A stretch of DNA of 64,000 bases from positions 1,302,001 to 1,366,000 of the forward strand of contig NZ_JACHCG010000001.1 in NCBI RefSeq assembly GCF_014200595.1, given 5' to 3'. The notes under the pieces were generated by a model. The model was not told the DNA's origin, made no database searches, and saw only the letters and a list, made by a program, of their open reading frames with translations. A program made the position numbers and the translations under genes. This document shows, one piece after another, positions 18,759 to 28,217 of the stretch. The stretch is from Pedobacter cryoconitis (GTDB taxonomy: Bacteria; Bacteroidota; Bacteroidia; Sphingobacteriales; Sphingobacteriaceae). Positions within the stretch are counted from its first letter, which is position 1. Each line of letters opens with the position of its first letter.

Positions 18759-19325
18759 ATGGAACAACAGCAAGTACAAGATATAGTAGATCAAATATTC
18801 GGTTTATATGAGACCCTTGGTGGGGAGGAATATGGTGAAAGTGTGAGTATGACGATGCATATGATGCAATGTGCACAACTCGCACAACAAGCTGGTGAAG
18901 CCGATGAAGTAGTACTTGCAGCTTTCCTTCATGATATCGGCCATTTTCTGGAAGGTGATGAAAAGATGGATATTTATGGTACGCAGAATCATGATGATCT
19001 GGGTGGCCGGTTTTTAGTAGATCTTGGTTTTCCGCAAAGGATGGCCGATCTGGTGTCAAGCCATGTTGCTGCGAAGAAATACCTGGTTTATGCGGAGCCC
19101 GCTTATTATGATGCACTTTCTGAAGTGAGTAAGATCACACTCGAATTCCAGGGTGGAAAAATGACTGCTGAAGAGGCTGCTGAATTTGAAAAAGATCCGC
19201 TGTTGCCCTTATATGTTAAAATACGGAAATGGGACGATCTGGGAAAGGACGCAGATAAACCAGTATTAGCTGAGGAAATTCAGCTGATGAAAGAAAAAAC
19301 GCATAATTATTTGATGAACTTATAA
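18759..19325 (+). CDS. HD-domain protein resembling PhnZ-type mixed-valent diiron oxygenases
   Basis: 188 residues. The HD ligand set is complete: His34, His58-Asp59 (FLHDIGH), His62 nearby, His78, His102 and an Asp at 159/160 (KWDD). The segment YGESVSMTMHMMQCA and the spacing of the ligands match what I recall of PhnZ (ligands at 34, 58, 59, 80, 104, 161; Tyr24/Glu27 near the iron); here Glu27 is present and the Tyr is shifted to 25. PhnZ cleaves hydroxylated aminophosphonate. No other phosphonate gene is nearby, so the substrate is open; a plain phosphohydrolase is the alternative. It stands alone between a terminator and the rhamnose locus. Confidence 0.7.
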   Translation: MEQQQVQDIVDQIFGLYETLGGEEYGESVSMTMHMMQCAQLAQQAGEADEVVLAAFLHDIGHFLEGDEKMDIYGTQNHDDLGGRFLVDLGFPQRMADLVSSHVAAKKYLVYAEPAYYDALSEVSKITLEFQGGKMTAEEAAEFEKDPLLPLYVKIRKWDDLGKDADKPVLAEEIQLMKEKTHNYLMNL

Positions 19326-19345
19326 TCTTTATTATTTCTGCATAA

Positions 19346-19362
19346 ATTTAGGGTAGAGCAGG
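19346..19362 (+). promoter_or_regulatory. Shared promoter-proximal motif upstream of rhaT
   Basis: The segment ATTTAGGGTAGAGCAGG ends 70 bp before the rhaT start. A nearly identical one, ATTTACAGGATAGAGCAGG, is at 28146-28164, before the SusC gene of the same locus. ATTTA could be part of a Bacteroidota -7 element, and the common TAGAGCAGG could be a regulator site or common leader. Both first genes of the two putative rhamnose transcripts carry it. Confidence 0.4.
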
Positions 19363-19432
19363 ACAGTTAATAACAGTTAGCTGATTATAAAGCGGTATTA
19401 TCGCTTATTATTCTAACCAGATATATAAATTT

Positions 19433-20509
19433 ATGCAGATTATCTTTGGAGTTATATTCCATTTTATCGGGGGCTTTGCCTCTGGCAGCTTTTACATCCC
19501 TTATAAAAAAGTTAAGGGCTGGGCCTGGGAGAGCTACTGGATCGTTGGTGGGATCTTTTCCTGGCTGATTGTACCGCCTTTGGCAGCTTATTTAACCATT
19601 CCTGATTTTGCTGAAATTATCAAACATACCAGTGCTGCAATTATAGGATTAACTTATTTTTTTGGCGTATTGTGGGGAATAGGAGGGCTTACTTTCGGGC
19701 TTGGCGTACGCTATCTCGGGGTATCGTTAGGCAGCTCGATTATATTAGGGATGAGCTCTGTATTCGGCGCATTAATGCCCTCAATTTATTATGACTTTTA
19801 TCCTAAAGCGGGCAAAGATACTTTTACTGAAATTATTACGAGTCCGTGGGGGCAACTGGTCATTATAGGTTTAATCGTTTGTATAGCAGGAATTATCATT
19901 TGCGGAAAAGCCGGAATGATGAAAGAAAAAGATCTTTCTGCACAGAAGCAGACCAAAGAAAGCGCTGAATTCAAAATAGGACTGGGTTTAACAGTGGCCG
20001 TAATTTCAGGCATACTCAGTTCTTGTTTCGCCTTTGGTATTGATGCAGGAAAGGATATGGCGCATGAAGCAAATCATTTGTGGAAAGCACTTCATCCGGG
20101 GCAGGGAGAATTCCTTTTCCAAAATAATGTAACTTATATCGTGATTTTATGGGGAGGCTTAACCACTAATTTTATCTGGTGTATGCTGCTGAATGCTAAA
20201 AATAAAACCTTCAAAGATTATACGAATAAAGAAGCCCCATTGCTTAAGAATTATATCTTTTCGGCATTAGCAGGGATCACCTGGTTTCTACAGTTCTTTT
20301 TTTACGGAATGGGCGAAAGCAAACTAGGCAATGGCGCGAGTTCATGGATTTTGCATATGGCCTTTATTATCCTGGTTGCCAATGTTTGGGGATTGGTACT
20401 GAATGAATGGAAAGCTGTATCAAAGAAAACATTCAGGACTGTGCTGGTTGGTATTGTATTTATTATCGCTTCTATCCTGATTGTAGGGTATGGAAATTCA
20501 ATTAAATAG
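19433..20509 (+). CDS. rhaT: L-rhamnose/proton symporter
   Basis: 358 residues with about ten membrane helices. The opening (IFHFIGGFASGSFYIPYKKV) and the GWAWESYWIVGGIFSW segment are characteristic of RhaT. It brings L-rhamnose across the inner membrane with a proton. It is the first gene of the catabolic transcript: the aldolase/dehydrogenase start follows after 22 bp. The function agrees with the isomerase, kinase and aldolase genes downstream. Confidence 0.93.
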   Translation: MQIIFGVIFHFIGGFASGSFYIPYKKVKGWAWESYWIVGGIFSWLIVPPLAAYLTIPDFAEIIKHTSAAIIGLTYFFGVLWGIGGLTFGLGVRYLGVSLGSSIILGMSSVFGALMPSIYYDFYPKAGKDTFTEIITSPWGQLVIIGLIVCIAGIIICGKAGMMKEKDLSAQKQTKESAEFKIGLGLTVAVISGILSSCFAFGIDAGKDMAHEANHLWKALHPGQGEFLFQNNVTYIVILWGGLTTNFIWCMLLNAKNKTFKDYTNKEAPLLKNYIFSALAGITWFLQFFFYGMGESKLGNGASSWILHMAFIILVANVWGLVLNEWKAVSKKTFRTVLVGIVFIIASILIVGYGNSIK

Positions 20510-20531
20510 TCACAAAAAAATATTCAATAAT

Positions 20532-22652
20532 ATGTTCGACGAAAGAGATCGTTTTAAACACGTAAGTTATTTATGGGATGAAACAGAAGCTGCTAAGTTA
20601 GCAGGAGATGAGGTTGCTTTATTACTTTACCGTTCAAATTTATTAGGTGCAGATTTACGGCTTACCAATTATGGCGGTGGAAATACTTCGTGCAAAGCGG
20701 ATGCAATTGATCCGCTAACCGGCGAGACTACCGAAATTATGTGGATCAAAGGTTCAGGAGGAGATATTGGTACATTAAAACGTAATGGTTTGGCTGCGTT
20801 ATATGCAGACCGCCTCAGAGCTTTAAAAAATATCTACAAAGGTTTAGATCAGGAAGATGAAATGGTAGAGCTTTTTAACCATTGTATTTATGATTTAAAC
20901 TCCAAAGCACCCTCAATTGATACACCTTTACATGGATTTCTCCCTTTTAAACATATTGACCACCTGCATCCTGATGCGGCAATTGCAATTGCAGCAGCGA
21001 AAGATGGAAAGCAGATTACGCACGATTTGTTTAAAGGTAAAATTGGCTGGGTAGACTGGCAGAAGCCTGGGTTTGACCTGGGATTACAATTGAAGCAGTG
21101 TCTGGACGAAAATCCGGGGATCCGCGGGATTATGCTGGGATCTCATGGGTTATTTACCTGGGGAGATACCGCTTATGAAAGTTACCTGAACACGCTGGAA
21201 GTCATAGAGATTTGTGCAGATTATCTGGAAACTAACTATGGAAAAAAAGGGCCTGTATTCGGTGGTCAGAAAATCGCTTCGCCTCAACAACCGGTAAGGG
21301 AAAGCCAGGCAGCGCTATTGTCACCAATCTTACGCGGATTTTGTTCTTCAGAGCGTCATATGATCGGGCACTTTACAGATGATGCCAGGGTATTGGAGTT
21401 TATCAACTCGAATGATCTGGCAAGACTTGCCCCACTGGGAACAAGTTGCCCGGACCACTTTTTACGCACCAAAATAAGTCCGCTGGTTTTAACGCTGGAT
21501 GCAGAAGAAGATCTGAGCGATACAGAACGCCTTAAAGCTTTGCTTGCCCCGGTTTTTGTCGCTTACCGGGAAATGTATGCAGATTACTATCAAACATGTA
21601 AACATGATAACAGTCCGGCAATGCGGGATGCGAACCCGGTTATTATCCTTTATCCGGGAATTGGCCTGTTCTCTTTCTCCAAAGATAAACAGACTGCACG
21701 TGTGGCAGCAGAGTTTTATATCAATGCAATTAATGTGATGAAAGGCGCAGAAGCAATTTCCTCTTATACTTCATTGCCACGTCAGGAGGCATTTAATATC
21801 GAATACTGGCTGCTTGAAGAAGCAAAGCTGCAACGAATGCCAAAACCGAAAGCGTTAACAGGTAAAATTGCACTGGTTACTGGCAGCGCAGGAGGAATTG
21901 GTAAGGCGATCGCCAGAAAGTTTGTAGAGGAGGGGGCTGTAGTTATTGTCAATGACAATGATAACGGACGTTTAGAGCAAGCAGCTCAGGAGTTTAGCCA
22001 GTTATATGGAAAAGATGCTTATACAACCGCATTGCTGGATGTCACTCAGAACGAAGCGATACAGGATGCTTTTAATACAGCTGCGCTGGCTTTTGGCGGA
22101 GTAGATATTGTGGTCAATTGTGCTGGATTATCTATTTCAAAACCGATCGAAGAACATACCGATAAAGATTGGGATTTGTTATATGATGTGCTGGTCAAAG
22201 GGCAGTTTAAAATCACACAAACAGCTGTAATAATGATGCGCAAACAGGCAATTGGTGGAGATATCCTAAATATTGTCAGTAAAAATGCGTTAGTTTCAGG
22301 TCCTAATAATGCGGGATATGGATCAGCTAAAGCCGCACAACTTCACCTGAGCAGATTAAATGCTGCGGAATTAGGAAAAGATCAGATCAGGGTCAACGTA
22401 GTTAACCCGGATGCGGTAATTTCGGATAGTAAAATATGGGAAGGAGACTGGGCTGCCGGCCGTGCAAAAGCATACGGTGTCAAAGTAGAAGAATTGCCTG
22501 CTTTTTATGCAAAGAGAACTTTGCTGGATAAGATTATCCTTCCGGAAGATATTGCAAATGCTTGTTTAGTTTTTGTAGGTGGACTTTTAAATAAATCTAC
22601 CGGGAATGTATTAAATGTAGACGGTGGCGTGGCTATGGCTTTCGTCAGATAA
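20532..22652 (+). CDS. rhaEW: Bifunctional L-rhamnulose-1-phosphate aldolase / lactaldehyde dehydrogenase
   Basis: 706 residues from the ATG at 20532 (MFDERDRFKHVSYLWDE); an upstream ATG at 20490 lies inside rhaT and is less likely. The N-terminal about 430 residues are a class II aldolase/adducin domain (NYGGGNTSCKA; GSHGLFTW), and the C-terminal part is a short-chain dehydrogenase with the nucleotide-binding GSAGGIG (about 458-464 region) and the active-site YGSAKAA. It splits rhamnulose-1-phosphate into DHAP and L-lactaldehyde and oxidises the aldehyde to lactate. This fusion is known from Bacteroidota and other phyla. The isomerase gene follows after 10 bp. Confidence 0.9.
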   Translation: MFDERDRFKHVSYLWDETEAAKLAGDEVALLLYRSNLLGADLRLTNYGGGNTSCKADAIDPLTGETTEIMWIKGSGGDIGTLKRNGLAALYADRLRALKNIYKGLDQEDEMVELFNHCIYDLNSKAPSIDTPLHGFLPFKHIDHLHPDAAIAIAAAKDGKQITHDLFKGKIGWVDWQKPGFDLGLQLKQCLDENPGIRGIMLGSHGLFTWGDTAYESYLNTLEVIEICADYLETNYGKKGPVFGGQKIASPQQPVRESQAALLSPILRGFCSSERHMIGHFTDDARVLEFINSNDLARLAPLGTSCPDHFLRTKISPLVLTLDAEEDLSDTERLKALLAPVFVAYREMYADYYQTCKHDNSPAMRDANPVIILYPGIGLFSFSKDKQTARVAAEFYINAINVMKGAEAISSYTSLPRQEAFNIEYWLLEEAKLQRMPKPKALTGKIALVTGSAGGIGKAIARKFVEEGAVVIVNDNDNGRLEQAAQEFSQLYGKDAYTTALLDVTQNEAIQDAFNTAALAFGGVDIVVNCAGLSISKPIEEHTDKDWDLLYDVLVKGQFKITQTAVIMMRKQAIGGDILNIVSKNALVSGPNNAGYGSAKAAQLHLSRLNAAELGKDQIRVNVVNPDAVISDSKIWEGDWAAGRAKAYGVKVEELPAFYAKRTLLDKIILPEDIANACLVFVGGLLNKSTGNVLNVDGGVAMAFVR

Positions 22653-22662
22653 ACTGAAGAAA

Positions 22663-23937
22663 ATGGAAATAGAAAAATATCAGATAGATGCGCACAACCA
22701 GGAGCTGGAAACTGAACATCAGCGCAGATTCGATTTTGCGGCGGCAGAAAATCCGCAGGTTGAAAGTATAATTTCTAAGTTGATCCAATTCCAGATTGGG
22801 ATTCCAAGCTGGGCACTAGGGACTGGTGGAACACGTTTCGGCCGCTTTTCTGGCGGGGGGGAACCACGTAGCCTGGAAGAGAAAATAGAGGATATCGGGC
22901 TGATCCATCGGTTAAATCAATCAAGCGGGGCAGTTTCCCTGCATATCCCATGGGATAAAACTGAGGATTACGAAGGCGTTAAGAGACTAGCTCATCATCA
23001 TGGGCTTCGTTTTGATGCGATGAACTCTAATACTTTTCAAGACCAGCCGGGTCAGGCACATAGTTATAAGTTCGGTTCTTTACAGCATGTCAATAAAGCG
23101 GTACGCAAACAGGCAATTGCACACAATATTGAAGTGATCCGTCAGGGTGTAGCCTTTGGGTCGGACGCGTTAACGGTCTGGCTGGCTGATGGCTCCTGTT
23201 TTCCGGGACAGTTAAATTTCAGAAAAGCCTTTCAGAATACCCTGGAAAGCCTGGAAGAAATTTATGCAGCTTTGCCAGAAAAATGGAAATTATTTGTGGA
23301 GTATAAGGCTTTTGAACCGAACTTTTATTCGACTACAGTTGGAGATTGGGGACAGTCTTTGTTATTCGCCAGTAAACTGGGGCCTAAAGCTTATACACTG
23401 GTTGATCTGGGTCATCATTTACCGAACGCAAATATTGAGCAGATTGTCTCTCTTTTACTGATGGAAGGCAAATTGGGTGGTTTTCACTTTAATGACTCGA
23501 AGTATGGAGACGATGATTTAACTGCGGGAAGTATGAAGCCATATCAATTGTTTCTTATTTTTAATGAATTGATAGAGGGGATGGATGCAAAAGGTATAGA
23601 TCATGCTACAGGTTTAGGCTGGATGATTGACGCTTCGCACAACGTGAAAGATCCTTTAGAAGATTTGCTGCAATCTGTAGAAGCAATTATGCTGGCTTAT
23701 ACGCAGGCATTGCTGGTAGATAAAGAAGCTTTGTCTATAGCACAGCAGGAAAATGATACCGTTAGGTGTCAGGAGATTTTGCAAAATGCTTTCCGTACAG
23801 ATGCACGCGCAATTGTACAGGAAGCAAGGTTAAGAAGTGGAGGAGCTGCGAAGCCTTTAGCGTTATACCGCCAGCTGAAAGTCAGAGAAAAGCTGATTGC
23901 AGCAAGGGGAGCGAAAACCATAGCAACAGGTTTATAA
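22663..23937 (+). CDS. rhaI: L-rhamnose isomerase (RhaI-type TIM barrel)
   Basis: 424 residues from ATG 22663 (MEIEKYQIDAHNQEL); an in-frame ATG at 22624 lies within the previous gene. The protein is of the xylose-isomerase-like TIM-barrel kind found in Pseudomonas stutzeri RhaI, not the E. coli RhaA kind. Metal/substrate segments visible include FVEYKAFEPNFYS, LVDLGHH and GFHFNDSKYGDDD. It converts L-rhamnose to L-rhamnulose. Its stop overlaps the kinase start by one base (TAATG), indicating translational coupling. Confidence 0.9.
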   Translation: MEIEKYQIDAHNQELETEHQRRFDFAAAENPQVESIISKLIQFQIGIPSWALGTGGTRFGRFSGGGEPRSLEEKIEDIGLIHRLNQSSGAVSLHIPWDKTEDYEGVKRLAHHHGLRFDAMNSNTFQDQPGQAHSYKFGSLQHVNKAVRKQAIAHNIEVIRQGVAFGSDALTVWLADGSCFPGQLNFRKAFQNTLESLEEIYAALPEKWKLFVEYKAFEPNFYSTTVGDWGQSLLFASKLGPKAYTLVDLGHHLPNANIEQIVSLLLMEGKLGGFHFNDSKYGDDDLTAGSMKPYQLFLIFNELIEGMDAKGIDHATGLGWMIDASHNVKDPLEDLLQSVEAIMLAYTQALLVDKEALSIAQQENDTVRCQEILQNAFRTDARAIVQEARLRSGGAAKPLALYRQLKVREKLIAARGAKTIATGL

Positions 23938-25325
23938 TGAGTGCAATTCCAGTTATTGTCGTTTTTGATGTAGGAAAAACTAATAAAAAGATTTTCCTCT
24001 TTGATGAAGACTATAAAATAGTTTTTGAACGCTCAGCCCGTTTTATAGAAATGTATGACGAGGATGGAGATCTGTGTGAAAACCTGGAAAGTTTAAGGCT
24101 TTCTGTTTTCGATTCTTTGCGAGAAATATTGAAGCGCAAAGAGTTTGAGATTAAGGCCATTAACTTCTCTACTTATGGGGCCAGTTTTGTATACATTGAT
24201 GAATATGGAAAACCGCTGGCCCCGTTATATAATTATCTAAAGGCTTATCCTGAAGAACTGGAAGCTAGTTTTTATGCTGCTTATGGTGGCCGGGAAACTA
24301 TTTCTGCGGAAACGGCTTCACCTGTTTTGGGGAGCCTTAATTCAGGGATGCAGTTGTACCGGATTAAAAAAGAAAAGCCGGATTTATATAAACAGATCAG
24401 GTATGCGCTGCATCTTCCTCAATACCTGAGTTATCTGGTTTCTGGTGTAGAATATTCAGATCTGACCAGTATTGGCTGCCATACGCAGCTTTGGGATTTT
24501 AAGCAAAATGATTACCATGAATGGGTTAAAAAGGAGGGACTAGATCAGAAATTAGCACCTATTGCCTCGGCCGACCAGGTATTTCCTTCGGAGTTTCCGG
24601 GCAATCAGTATCAGGTGGGCATTGGTTTGCATGATAGTTCTGCGGCATTGATCCCGTATCTGATTAACTTTCATGAACCATTTGTGCTGATTTCTACCGG
24701 AACGTGGTGTATCACAATGAACCCTTTTAATACCGCTGCACTTACCCCGGCAGAGCTGGCACAAGACTGTCTTTGTTATTTGCAATATAAAGGGAAACCT
24801 GTCAAAGCATCCCGGATTTTCGCAGGTTACGAGCATGAACAGCAGGTGAAACGTATTGCTGCTCATTTCAAGCAGAATATTGGCCGTTACCGGCATATGA
24901 AATATGAGGCAAATATCACTGAAGAGTTGCTGAAAGTGATGAAAGAAAGACAGGAACTGGATCTGCCTCTGGGTAAAGAGTCTGCTTTTTCTAAGCGTGA
25001 TCTAGCCTCTTTTCCATCAGATACTTTTGCCTATCACCAGTTTATTCTGGACCTCACTTTACAACAAAAAGCATCTTCCAGCTTAGTGATGGCTAACGAA
25101 AAGGTAAAAAGGATTTTTGTAGATGGAGGTTTTAGCAAGAATACAATTTATATGAATATGTTAGCGCTATTGTTTCCTGAGCTGGAAGTTTTTGCTGCTT
25201 CTATGGCACAGGCTACAGCAATTGGGACTGCGCTGGCAATACATCAGTGCTGGAATAGCAAGCCAATTCCGAATGACCTGATTGAATTAAAATATTATAC
25301 AACACATACGAACCAAGAATTATGA
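23937..25325 (+). CDS. rhaB: Rhamnulokinase (FGGY family)
   Basis: 462 residues from the ATG at 23937 (MSAIPVIVVFDVGKTNKK), which overlaps the isomerase stop; a longer frame beginning at 23766 runs inside the isomerase gene and is rejected. N-terminal phosphate loop DVGKTNKK; FGGY-fold segments STYGASFVYID and STGTWC; C-terminal FVDGGFSKN. It phosphorylates L-rhamnulose at C1. The stop overlaps the next start as ATGA, so the rhamnosidase is translated from the same message. Confidence 0.88.
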   Translation: MSAIPVIVVFDVGKTNKKIFLFDEDYKIVFERSARFIEMYDEDGDLCENLESLRLSVFDSLREILKRKEFEIKAINFSTYGASFVYIDEYGKPLAPLYNYLKAYPEELEASFYAAYGGRETISAETASPVLGSLNSGMQLYRIKKEKPDLYKQIRYALHLPQYLSYLVSGVEYSDLTSIGCHTQLWDFKQNDYHEWVKKEGLDQKLAPIASADQVFPSEFPGNQYQVGIGLHDSSAALIPYLINFHEPFVLISTGTWCITMNPFNTAALTPAELAQDCLCYLQYKGKPVKASRIFAGYEHEQQVKRIAAHFKQNIGRYRHMKYEANITEELLKVMKERQELDLPLGKESAFSKRDLASFPSDTFAYHQFILDLTLQQKASSSLVMANEKVKRIFVDGGFSKNTIYMNMLALLFPELEVFAASMAQATAIGTALAIHQCWNSKPIPNDLIELKYYTTHTNQEL

Positions 25326-28018
25326 AGCTTTATCAGAAAATAAGTAGTAGCCCTTCCCTGTTTTTAATTTTTGGTTTGAGTTTAAGTCAGCTTGTTTTTA
25401 GTCAGGTTGCTTTTAGTAATGAAATTGTATCGCCGGCAGGCTTACAGTGTGAACATTTAGTCAATCCTATTGGCATTGATGCGCCAAAACCAAGGTTGTC
25501 GTGGTTGCTTTCTGATGCGCGGCAAGGCGCAAAGCAAACGGCTTACCGGGTAACAGTCGGTACAGATTCTGCTGCATTGCTTCAGCAAAAAAAGGTTTTG
25601 TGGAATACGGGAAAGGTTAGCTCTGCCGCCGCATTACTTCTTTATAATGGAGATTTATTAAAACCATTTACCAGGTATTTCTGGCAGGTAGAGGTCTGGG
25701 ATAAAGATGGAAAAAAAGGGGTGGCTAAGATCGCCAGTTTTGAAACCGGAATGGTGAAAATGTCCAATTGGAAAGGGACGTGGATCAGTGACCGGAACGA
25801 TGTGAATATATTACCTGCGCCGTATTTCAGAAAAGTGTTTGAGAGCCCGAAAAAGATAAAATCTGCCAGAGCATATATTGCAGCAGCAGGATTGTATGAA
25901 TTATATCTGAATGGTAAAAAAGTTGGTAATCATCGTCTTGATCCGATGTATACCCGGTTTGACAGGAGGAATTTATATGTAAGTTATGACGTGACAGCCA
26001 ATTTACAGGCTGGTAAAAATGCCATTGGTGTTTTACTTGGAAATGGTTGGTATAATCACCAGTCTTTAGCAGTATGGAATTTTGATAAAGCACCGTGGCG
26101 GGCAAGACCAGCGTTTTGCCTGGATCTGCGGATTACTTATCAGGATGGCTCTGAAGAAACCGTAACTTCTGATGGCAGCTGGAAAACACATAGCGGGCCA
26201 TTGGTTTTTAACAGCATTTATACTGCTGAACATTATGATGCACGTTTGGAACAACCGGGATGGAATAAGGTAGATTTTGATGCCAGTAAATGGGGAGATG
26301 TGACCTTGCGTGCAGCACCTTCGGAAAATATTGTCAGCCAGGCGATGCACCCAATCCGTAGTATTGAAACTATTCCGGCAGTATCGGTGAAGAAGTTTAA
26401 CGATACAACTTATGTTTTTGATCTGGGCAGAAATATCGCCGGGGTCAGCAAGATTAAAGTAAAAGGTGAAAGTGGAACAATAATACAGATTAAACACGGA
26501 GAAAGACTATATCCGGACGGCCGTCTTGATCTTTCCAATATTGATGTTTACCATCGTCCGAAAGATAAAAAAGATCCTTTTCAAACGGATATTTTAATCT
26601 TAAATGGTAAGGGGGACGAAGAATTTATGGCCAGGTTCAACTACAAAGGATTTCAATACGTAGAGGTGGTCAGCAGTAAGCCTGTGGAGTTGAAAAAGGA
26701 AAGTATTACCGGATATTTTATGCATAGTGATGTTCCGGTAGCTGGTCAGATCAGTTCTTCTAATCCTTTGATTGATAAGTTATGGTGGGCGACAAATAAT
26801 TCTTACTTATCAAATTTATATGGTTATCCTACAGATTGCCCGCAACGGGAAAAGAATGGCTGGACCGGGGACGGACATTTTGCTGTAGAAACGGGTTTGT
26901 ATAATTTTGACGGCATTACTATTTATGAGAAATGGCTTGCTGATCATCGGGACGAGCAGCAGCCGAATGGAGTATTGCCTGATATCATTCCTACAGGTGG
27001 ATGGGGATATGGAACAGCCAACGGAACAGACTGGACGAGTACAATCGCTATTATTCCCTGGGATATTTACCAATTTTATGGGGATTCCAAATTATTAGAG
27101 GCTTGTTATGACAATATCAAGAGCTATGTGAATTATGTGACGCAAATTAGTCCTTCGGGGTTAACGAGTTATGGCAGAGGAGACTGGGTTCCTGTTAAGT
27201 CCTCTTCTCCTTTAGAATACACTTCTTCAGTTTATTATTATGTAGATGCTCATATTCTCGCCAAAACGGCAAAGCTGTTTGGTAAAACGGAGGATGCTCA
27301 ACATTATAGTGCACTGGCTGATAAAATTAAAAAAGCTATCAATGATAAATATCTGAATCAATCTACCGGGATTTATGGTAGTGGTTTGCAAACGGAATTA
27401 AGTGTTGCGTTGCAGTGGGGGATAGTTCCACCAGAGCTTCAGGATAAAGTAGCTTCCAACCTGGCAAAAAGAGTGGCCGCAGACGGGATGCATCTTGATG
27501 TTGGTGTCTTGGGAGCTAAAGCAATTCTGAATGCATTGAGTGATCATGGTCAGGCAGAAACTGCTTACAAACTGGCTGCGCAGGATACTTATCCTTCATG
27601 GGGCTGGTGGATTGTTAATGGGGCAACCACGCTTTATGAGAATTGGAACATTCAAGCGGAACGCGATATTTCTTTAAATCACATGATGTTTGGAGAAATA
27701 GGTGGTTGGTTTTTCAAAGGTCTTGGCGGGATTAAAGTCGATGAATTACAACCGGGCTTTAAAAATGTGATCCTGGCGCCAAATTTCGTTACCGGGTTAA
27801 CACATTTTGAAGCGAGCCATGACGGGCCGTATGGGAAAATCGTTTCTTCGTGGAAAAGAAAAGGGGACGCAGTTATTTATGACGTGACCATTCCCGCGAA
27901 TAGTAGTTCGACAATTTCTTTTCCAATATCGGATACTCAGGCTGTTTATTATAAGGGTAAAAAGATCAGCCGGATTTATAAAACCGAATCTGGTAAATAT
28001 CAGTTCGAAATCCGGTAA
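25322..28018 (+). CDS. GH78 alpha-L-rhamnosidase (CPQREK subgroup)
   Basis: 898 residues with a signal peptide, followed by the GH78 order of N-terminal Fn3-like and beta domains, (alpha/alpha)6 catalytic barrel and C-terminal beta domain. The acid-site region reads DCPQREKNGWTGDGH, one residue shorter than the usual CPQRDERLGWTGD and with Glu-Lys in place of Asp-Glu; this form is seen in some other Bacteroidota GH78 proteins. It should release L-rhamnose from plant or microbial glycans in the periplasm. It is the last gene of the rhaT transcript: ATGA overlap with rhaB, and a strong terminator follows. Confidence 0.9.
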   Translation: MKLYQKISSSPSLFLIFGLSLSQLVFSQVAFSNEIVSPAGLQCEHLVNPIGIDAPKPRLSWLLSDARQGAKQTAYRVTVGTDSAALLQQKKVLWNTGKVSSAAALLLYNGDLLKPFTRYFWQVEVWDKDGKKGVAKIASFETGMVKMSNWKGTWISDRNDVNILPAPYFRKVFESPKKIKSARAYIAAAGLYELYLNGKKVGNHRLDPMYTRFDRRNLYVSYDVTANLQAGKNAIGVLLGNGWYNHQSLAVWNFDKAPWRARPAFCLDLRITYQDGSEETVTSDGSWKTHSGPLVFNSIYTAEHYDARLEQPGWNKVDFDASKWGDVTLRAAPSENIVSQAMHPIRSIETIPAVSVKKFNDTTYVFDLGRNIAGVSKIKVKGESGTIIQIKHGERLYPDGRLDLSNIDVYHRPKDKKDPFQTDILILNGKGDEEFMARFNYKGFQYVEVVSSKPVELKKESITGYFMHSDVPVAGQISSSNPLIDKLWWATNNSYLSNLYGYPTDCPQREKNGWTGDGHFAVETGLYNFDGITIYEKWLADHRDEQQPNGVLPDIIPTGGWGYGTANGTDWTSTIAIIPWDIYQFYGDSKLLEACYDNIKSYVNYVTQISPSGLTSYGRGDWVPVKSSSPLEYTSSVYYYVDAHILAKTAKLFGKTEDAQHYSALADKIKKAINDKYLNQSTGIYGSGLQTELSVALQWGIVPPELQDKVASNLAKRVAADGMHLDVGVLGAKAILNALSDHGQAETAYKLAAQDTYPSWGWWIVNGATTLYENWNIQAERDISLNHMMFGEIGGWFFKGLGGIKVDELQPGFKNVILAPNFVTGLTHFEASHDGPYGKIVSSWKRKGDAVIYDVTIPANSSSTISFPISDTQAVYYKGKKISRIYKTESGKYQFEIR

Positions 28019-28078
28019 CACGGGTATAAAACCGAATAAAATCAATTCTAAATTCATCTCTTCATTTCAAAAATCAGT

Positions 28079-28112
28079 AAAAGGGGAAGTCATTAATTTG
28101 GCTTCCCCTTTT
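28079..28112 (+). terminator. Rho-independent terminator ending the rhaT transcript
   Basis: Stem AAAAGGGGAAG (28079-28089) with CTTCCCCTTTT (28102-28112), perfect, 12-nt loop, in a T-rich context. It separates the catabolic genes from the SusC/SusD transcript. Confidence 0.9.
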
Positions 28113-28145
28113 TAATTAAAACCTTTTAAATGTAAATAAAAGCCG

Positions 28146-28164
28146 ATTTACAGGATAGAGCAGG
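28146..28164 (+). promoter_or_regulatory. Second copy of the rhamnose-locus promoter motif
   Basis: ATTTACAGGATAGAGCAGG, 53 bp before the SusC start. It matches the sequence ahead of rhaT (19346-19362) except for two extra bases and one change. It probably reflects common control, perhaps by the GntR-type regulator encoded at 37390-38421. Confidence 0.4.
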
Positions 28165-28217
28165 TTGCCGATCAGCAGGGGTTGGTTTACTTTAGAACAA
28201 CCAAATATAAAACACAT

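Noticed and set aside
18754..19116. Minus-strand His-rich ORF over the HD protein gene
   Set aside because: Its His content comes from the reverse complement of the real gene; unlike the 49.3-50.1 kb peptides it has no leader or Gly-Gly site and overlaps a well-supported gene.
23766..23936. Longer N-terminus for the rhamnulokinase
   Set aside because: The extension lies fully inside the isomerase gene in another frame and has no kinase-like sequence; the ATG at 23937 overlaps the isomerase stop as expected for coupling.
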